From Orbaceae bacterium BiB (GTDB lineage: Bacteria; Pseudomonadota; Gammaproteobacteria; Enterobacterales; Orbaceae), in contig CP133958.1 of assembly GCA_036251205.1 (NCBI GenBank), forward strand, positions 744,001 through 808,000: a stretch of 64,000 bases of DNA, given 5' to 3'. Below the pieces are notes generated by a model. It was given only the letters and a program-made list of their open reading frames with translations. It was not told the origin of the DNA and made no database searches. Positions 59,493 to 64,000 of this stretch are shown piece by piece. How positions within the stretch are numbered: position 1 is the first letter of the stretch; each line of letters starts with the position of its first letter. The position numbers and the translations under genes are program-made.

Positions 59493-62400
59493 TTAAGCTA
59501 ATTCAACTAATAAATCATTGGTTTCAATCACGCTACCTGGTTTCACATAAACGTTTTTAACAACCCCATCACACTCCGCTGTAATCGTCGTTTCCATCTT
59601 CATCGCTTCAATAGATAAGATCGCCTCACCTTTAGTTACTTTTTGTCCTGATTTAACTAATAGCAGCGCAATCATACCCGGCATCGGAGCTGAAATATGT
59701 TTAGGATTACCGCTCTCGGCTATACGTTTTTGGTTTGATTTTTGCTCTTTCCCTGCTTCAGCTACCGCGATAGTTCTTGGCTGACCATTCATTTCAAAGA
59801 AAATTTTTGCCAAACCACTATCATCATTTTCAGCTCGACCCGTTCGACTAATAACAATCACTTTGCCTTTTTCAATCTCAATGTTCACCTCTTCCTGATT
59901 TTGTAAACCATAGAAGAAATTAGCTGTTGGAATTTTTGATACATCACTATATTTTTCAACATAAGCTTGGTAATCTAAATAAACTTTCGGATACATCAAA
60001 TAGGCAGCAAGCTCCTTATCATCAATTTCATCTAATGGTTTATTACATAACTTAGCTAATTCAGCTCTGGTTTTTTCAAGATCAACCGGCGGTAAAAACT
60101 GACCAACACGCCCCTTAATTGGCTCTTCGCCTTTTAGAATTCGTTGTTGAATTGCTGATGGGAAACCATCAGGAGGGAAACCAAGTTCACCTTTCATCAT
60201 TGAAACGACAGAAGCAGGAAAATCAATTTCATAATCAGGATTTGCAACATCTTCGATGGTTAAATTATTCACGACCATATAAATCGCAAGATCACCAACC
60301 ACTTTAGACGTTGGAGTCACTTTAACAATATCACCAAATAATGTATTCACATCGCGGTAAGCTCTTGATACTTCTGGCCAACGATCAGCTAATCCCATAG
60401 CTCGAGCTTGTTCTCTTAAATTGGTATATTGACCGCCTGGCATCTCATGATTATAAACATCCGAAGTTCCAGCAATATTGACATCAAATGGTTTATAAAG
60501 CGCCCTAACACCTTCCCAGTAGTTAGATATTTGTAATAACGACTCACGATTTAATCCTGGATCTCGTGGTGTATGTTCTAGCGCCGCCACTATTGAACCT
60601 AAATTTGGTTGTGAAGTCATTCCACTTAAGGCATCCATCGCCGCATCAATCGCATCACAGCCTGAATCTAAAGCAGCTAATACTGATGCCGCAGAGATAC
60701 CACTCGTATCATGAGTATGGAAGTGAATTGGCATACCAACTTCTTGCTTAAGCGCTTTAACTAAAGTACGTGCAGCTTCTGGTCGACAGACGCCAGCCAT
60801 ATCTTTAATACCTAAAATATGTACGCCTGATTTTTCAAGCTGTTTCGCCAATTTTATATAATAATTTAAATCATATTTTGAACGTTTAGTATCGAGTAAG
60901 TCACCTGTATAACAAATCGTACCTTCACATAATTTACCAGAGTCAAGCACTGCATCAATGGCTACGCGCATATTATCGACCCAGTTTAAGGAGTCAAAGA
61001 CCCTGAACAGATCAATACCATTATCGGCTGCTTGTTTAACAAAAAACTTCACAACATTATCGGCATAATTAGTATACCCAACAGCATTAGAAGATCGTAA
61101 TAACATTTGTAATAAAATATTTGGTACCGCTTTTCGGAGCTGAATCAAACGTTCCCATGGATCCTCTTTTAGAAAACGCATCGCGGTATCAAAAGTAGCA
61201 CCACCCCAACACTCTAATGAAAAAAGCTCTGGTAGCATACGCGCATAATAAGGGGCAATTTCGAGCATATCATGAGTACGCATACGTGTTGCAAACAGAG
61301 ATTGATGCGCATCACGCATCGAAGTATCAGTGATTAAAGCTTGTGGAGTATTCTTCATCCACTCAATAAAGCCATTTATACCGAGTTGTTGTAAACGATC
61401 TTTTGATCCTTTCGGAATCTCATAACCCAATTTAAAATTCGGTAGTATTGGCATACTTAATGGTAATTTCGGGATTTCTCGCCCTTTCATTTCGGGATTA
61501 CCATTTACAGCAACTTCACCGAAAAACTCTAATAGTTTAGTCGCTCTATCTTGTGGTTTTTCAAACTTAAACAGTTCCGGTGTTGTATCAATAAAACGCG
61601 TAGTGTAATCACCTTTATTAAAAGAGGGATGCAAAATAACATTTTGCAAAAATAGTAAATTACTTGATAATCCTCTAATTCTAAATTCACGTAAAGCTCG
61701 AACCATTGTTGAGGTGGCCTCTTCAACGCTACGCCCTCTTGATGTCACCTTTACTAATAGTGAATCATAATATGGTGATATAACCGCACCAGTATAAGCC
61801 GTTCCAGCATCTAAACGAATCCCACTACCAGAAGCACTACGATAGACCGAAATCCGGCCATAATCTGGCGTAAAGTGATTTTCAGGATTCTCAGTTGTAA
61901 CACGACATTGTAAAGCATGGCCTTGAAGATGAATATTTTGCTGCGTAGGCACATAACTTTTCTCATCACCGATTTGATAACCTTCAGTAATGCGAATTTG
62001 CGCTTTAACAATATCAATCCCGGTCACTTCTTCAGTAACCGTGTGTTCTACCTGAATTCGTGGATTAACTTCGATAAAATAGAATTTACCATCATCGACG
62101 TCATATAAAAATTCAACGGTTCCTGCATGGGTATAATTAGCCGCTTTAACTAAGCGCAAAGCAGCTTGGCATAACTCTTCTCGTTGCTGTTCATTGAAAT
62201 AGGGAGCGGGTGCTCGTTCAACAACTTTTTGATTACGGCGCTGTACAGTACAATCACGTTCAAATAAGTGAACTTGGTTACCATGTTTATCAGCAAGAAT
62301 TTGCACTTCAACATGTCGGGCGCGACGAATTAATTTTTCTAAAAAAACTTCATCATTACCAAATGCGGCTTTAGCTTCGCGCCGTGCAACATTGATCGCT

Positions 62401-62945
62401 GGCTCTAGCTCCGCTTCGTTTTCAACAATTCGCATTCCACGGCCACCACCACCCCAACTTGCTTTAAGCATAAATGGGTAGCCAACAGCATTTGCCATTT
62501 TTTTGACTTCTTCAATATCGCGAGGTAATGCTTCTGTTGCAGGAACAACTGGAACCTTAGCCACTTCAGCCATATGACGAGCCGCAATTTTATTACCCAA
62601 ATTACGCATAACATCGCCTTTAGGGCCAATAAATGCAATTCCTGCTTTTTCACATGCATCAGCAAAATCAGGATTTTCAGATAAAAAGCCATAACCTGGG
62701 TGAATGGCATCAACATTTGCTTCTTTAGCAATACGGATAATATCATCAATATCCAGATACGCTTCAATTGGTTTTTTACCTTTACCAACCAAATAGGATT
62801 CATCGGCTTTTAATCGGTGTAAAGCTAAACGATCTTCAATAGAAAAAATACCTACCGTTCGAATACCAAGCTCATAAGCAGCACGAAAAATACGAATAGC
62901 AATCTCACTACGGTTAGCAACCAAAATACTACGAATCTGTTTCAT
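59493..62945 (-). CDS. pyc: Pyruvate carboxylase (single chain)
   Basis: Pyc makes oxaloacetate from pyruvate, bicarbonate and ATP, the anaplerotic step that replaces PEP carboxylase in many bacteria. The 1150-residue chain has the biotin carboxylase domain (about residues 1-455; ILVANRSEIAIRIFRA, ATP grasp KASWGGGGRGM, IEVNPRIQVEHTVTEE). The carboxyltransferase domain (about 530-800) has TDTSMRDAHQSLFATRMRT and HFHTHDTSGISAASVLAAL. The allosteric linker and the C-terminal biotin carrier domain follow, with the biotinylated Lys1116 in SIEAMKMETT. The length and order match classical single-chain Pyc. The presence of this enzyme in an enteric-type genome is notable. Confidence 0.96.
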   Translation of the reverse strand: MKQIRSILVANRSEIAIRIFRAAYELGIRTVGIFSIEDRLALHRLKADESYLVGKGKKPIEAYLDIDDIIRIAKEANVDAIHPGYGFLSENPDFADACEKAGIAFIGPKGDVMRNLGNKIAARHMAEVAKVPVVPATEALPRDIEEVKKMANAVGYPFMLKASWGGGGRGMRIVENEAELEPAINVARREAKAAFGNDEVFLEKLIRRARHVEVQILADKHGNQVHLFERDCTVQRRNQKVVERAPAPYFNEQQREELCQAALRLVKAANYTHAGTVEFLYDVDDGKFYFIEVNPRIQVEHTVTEEVTGIDIVKAQIRITEGYQIGDEKSYVPTQQNIHLQGHALQCRVTTENPENHFTPDYGRISVYRSASGSGIRLDAGTAYTGAVISPYYDSLLVKVTSRGRSVEEATSTMVRALREFRIRGLSSNLLFLQNVILHPSFNKGDYTTRFIDTTPELFKFEKPQDRATKLLEFFGEVAVNGNPEMKGREIPKLPLSMPILPNFKLGYEIPKGSKDRLQQLGINGFIEWMKNTPQALITDTSMRDAHQSLFATRMRTHDMLEIAPYYARMLPELFSLECWGGATFDTAMRFLKEDPWERLIQLRKAVPNILLQMLLRSSNAVGYTNYADNVVKFFVKQAADNGIDLFRVFDSLNWVDNMRVAIDAVLDSGKLCEGTICYTGDLLDTKRSKYDLNYYIKLAKQLEKSGVHILGIKDMAGVCRPEAARTLVKALKQEVGMPIHFHTHDTSGISAASVLAALDSGCDAIDAAMDALSGMTSQPNLGSIVAALEHTPRDPGLNRESLLQISNYWEGVRALYKPFDVNIAGTSDVYNHEMPGGQYTNLREQARAMGLADRWPEVSRAYRDVNTLFGDIVKVTPTSKVVGDLAIYMVVNNLTIEDVANPDYEIDFPASVVSMMKGELGFPPDGFPSAIQQRILKGEEPIKGRVGQFLPPVDLEKTRAELAKLCNKPLDEIDDKELAAYLMYPKVYLDYQAYVEKYSDVSKIPTANFFYGLQNQEEVNIEIEKGKVIVISRTGRAENDDSGLAKIFFEMNGQPRTIAVAEAGKEQKSNQKRIAESGNPKHISAPMPGMIALLLVKSGQKVTKGEAILSIEAMKMETTITAECDGVVKNVYVKPGSVIETNDLLVELA

Positions 62946-63224
62946 ATGACCTCTTAATAATAAATTATCCGCCTAACTGCCTATATTAACAATCATTATG
63001 GTGTAGATACCCATTAAGCATAGTATTTAGGAGTATACGCACTCACCTGATATTAGACAATTAATTCAACAAGATTATTACCTAAAGTGATAAACGGAGG
63101 TAAAGAAATAAAAAACAGTTATTCTAAAATAAGAGACAATATTTAATCATTCTGGTAACCAGTGACAATACTCATTCATATCATCATATTGCGTCATTAT
63201 CAGCGATAGGGAGATAAAAAGATG
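62946..63224. other. Gene-free stretch upstream of pyc
   Basis: About 280 bp hold the pyc promoter and leader (minus strand). I see no gene or RNA in it. Confidence 0.55.
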
Positions 63225-63262
63225 AAAACACGTTTTACTGCTTTAATAATAAAACGTGTTTT
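63225..63262 (-). terminator. Terminator of the YbdG-like gene
   Basis: AAAACACGTTTTA and TAAAACGTGTTTT form a perfect 13 bp stem with a 12-base loop, followed on the minus strand by CATCTTTTT. It lies 18 bp beyond the stop codon. Confidence 0.8.
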
Positions 63263-63280
63263 AACATCATGATAAAAAAA

Positions 63281-64000
63281 TTAACTATTACTCGTCGAAT
63301 GACTTAGCATACGTAGATCATAACCACTCGGTAATTGATGAATTCTCAATCCGAATTCAGGAATAATCGCAAATAGATGATCAAAAATATCTGCTTGGAT
63401 ATTTTCAAACTCTAACCAAGCCGTTGTTTTTGTAAAAGCATAAATTTCTATTGGTATTCCGTGATCCGTTGGTGCCAGCTGACGAACCATAATCGTCATA
63501 TCTTTATGGATATTATTATTTTTCTTAAGATATGTTTCTAAGTAAATTCTAAATACCCCTAAATTAGTTAAGTGTCTGCCATTTATTTTCGAGAGATCAT
63601 CGCTATGATTAACCTGATTGTATTCAGTAATTTCAGCTTTTTTATTCTGCAAATACGGATTAATGAGTTTTATACTAGCAAGATGGTTAAACTCTTTATC
63701 ACTTAAAAAATGTACACTCGTCATATCAACATAGACACTACGTTTAATCTGCCGACCACCTGAATCAATCATGCCCTGCCAGTTAATAAAGGCATCTGAA
63801 ATTAATGAGGAAGCCGGAATCAATACTACGGTTTTATCCCAGTTCTGAACTTTTACTGTCGTTAACGTAATATCAATGACCTCACCATCAGCATTATATT
63901 TGTCCATTTGTAACCAATCACCGACGCTCAACATATTATTAGCGGATAATTGTATACCAGCAACAAATCCCATAATTGGATCTTTAAACACTAACATTAA
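63281..64000 (-). CDS. ybdG: Mechanosensitive channel, YbdG-like (partial, N-terminus outside window)
   Basis: The visible 239 residues are the C-terminal part of an MscS-superfamily channel. The end resembles E. coli YbdG (MscM): [20 protein letters not shown] at the pore and beta domain, [38 protein letters not shown], and [20 protein letters not shown] at the end. YbdG opens under mild osmotic downshock and protects against osmotic stress. The reading frame is open to the window edge, so the membrane helices lie beyond 64000. A terminator follows the stop. Confidence 0.88.
   Translation of the reverse strand, partial: LMLVFKDPIMGFVAGIQLSANNMLSVGDWLQMDKYNADGEVIDITLTTVKVQNWDKTVVLIPASSLISDAFINWQGMIDSGGRQIKRSVYVDMTSVHFLSDKEFNHLASIKLINPYLQNKKAEITEYNQVNHSDDLSKINGRHLTNLGVFRIYLETYLKKNNNIHKDMTIMVRQLAPTDHGIPIEIYAFTKTTAWLEFENIQADIFDHLFAIIPEFGLRIHQLPSGYDLRMLSHSTSNS

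Overview
The window looks like chromosomal DNA from an AT-rich gammaproteobacterium. Local gene orders are typical of the enteric/Orbales/Pasteurellales side of the class: dnaQ/rnhA divergent with gloB-mltD-yafD nearby, and a complete hisLGDCBHAFI operon with a leader peptide. A UUG-started gshA, a YdiJ-type dehydrogenase and a YbdG-type channel fit this too. Strong AT bias together with a single-chain pyruvate carboxylase suggests Orbaceae (a Gilliamella-like insect gut symbiont). That placement is inference from gene content and was not tested by alignment.

Layout. 0-1.7 kb: a 2,3-diketo-L-gulonate reductase gene (yiaK/dlgD) with a CRP-like site and a good ribosome binding site, cut after about 77 codons by a decayed IS21-family element (truncated istA, istB with an amber stop). 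1.7-7.5 kb: fdhD, a DedA membrane protein, gnd, rho and a small secreted protein. 7.7-17 kb: tRNA-Asp with its promoter and terminator, dnaQ/rnhA, gloB-mltD, yafD-gshA, a racemase-rlmC pair, a DMT transporter and a cold-shock gene. 17.4-24 kb: accessory genes, namely a secreted 3-hydroxybutyrate oligomer hydrolase, an orphan phage-type S24 repressor, a double zinc-ribbon protein, a FUSC transporter and a threonine aldolase. 24.2-31.6 kb: the histidine operon behind a classical attenuator whose leader peptide has five consecutive His codons. 31.9-41.4 kb: a small secreted protein, an isochorismatase-like hydrolase divergent from an Lrp-type regulator, a TPM-domain protein beside a partial duplication of its own 5' end, ydiJ, a DUF2165 protein, an unknown gene under a LexA-like box, and a lipoprotein paralogous to the one at 7 kb. 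41.7-48.4 kb: sbcB and a purine cluster (NCS2 permease plus two adenine deaminase paralogs, the first with an altered active site). 48.5-51.4 kb: a polar amino-acid ABC transporter and a lipoprotein. 51.8-64 kb: nifJ, a P-loop NTPase gene broken by a complete IS3-family element, a zinc-ribbon protein, pyruvate carboxylase and the start-truncated end of a YbdG-type channel.

How the genes work together. Gnd, YdiJ, NifJ and pyruvate carboxylase serve central carbon and redox flow, with NifJ and an upstream FNR-type box elsewhere pointing to a low-oxygen life. The permease-deaminase cluster should import purine bases and convert adenine to hypoxanthine. The his operon makes histidine from PRPP and ATP.

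No CRISPR array, intact prophage, rRNA gene or replication origin was seen. The most interesting items are the divergent adenine-deaminase paralog with a Cys/His-rich tail, the structured leader ahead of the purine permease, the unknown gene under a LexA-like box, an orphan small-RNA-like unit after dedA, and the IS-broken NTPase, which may be a decayed defence ATPase.
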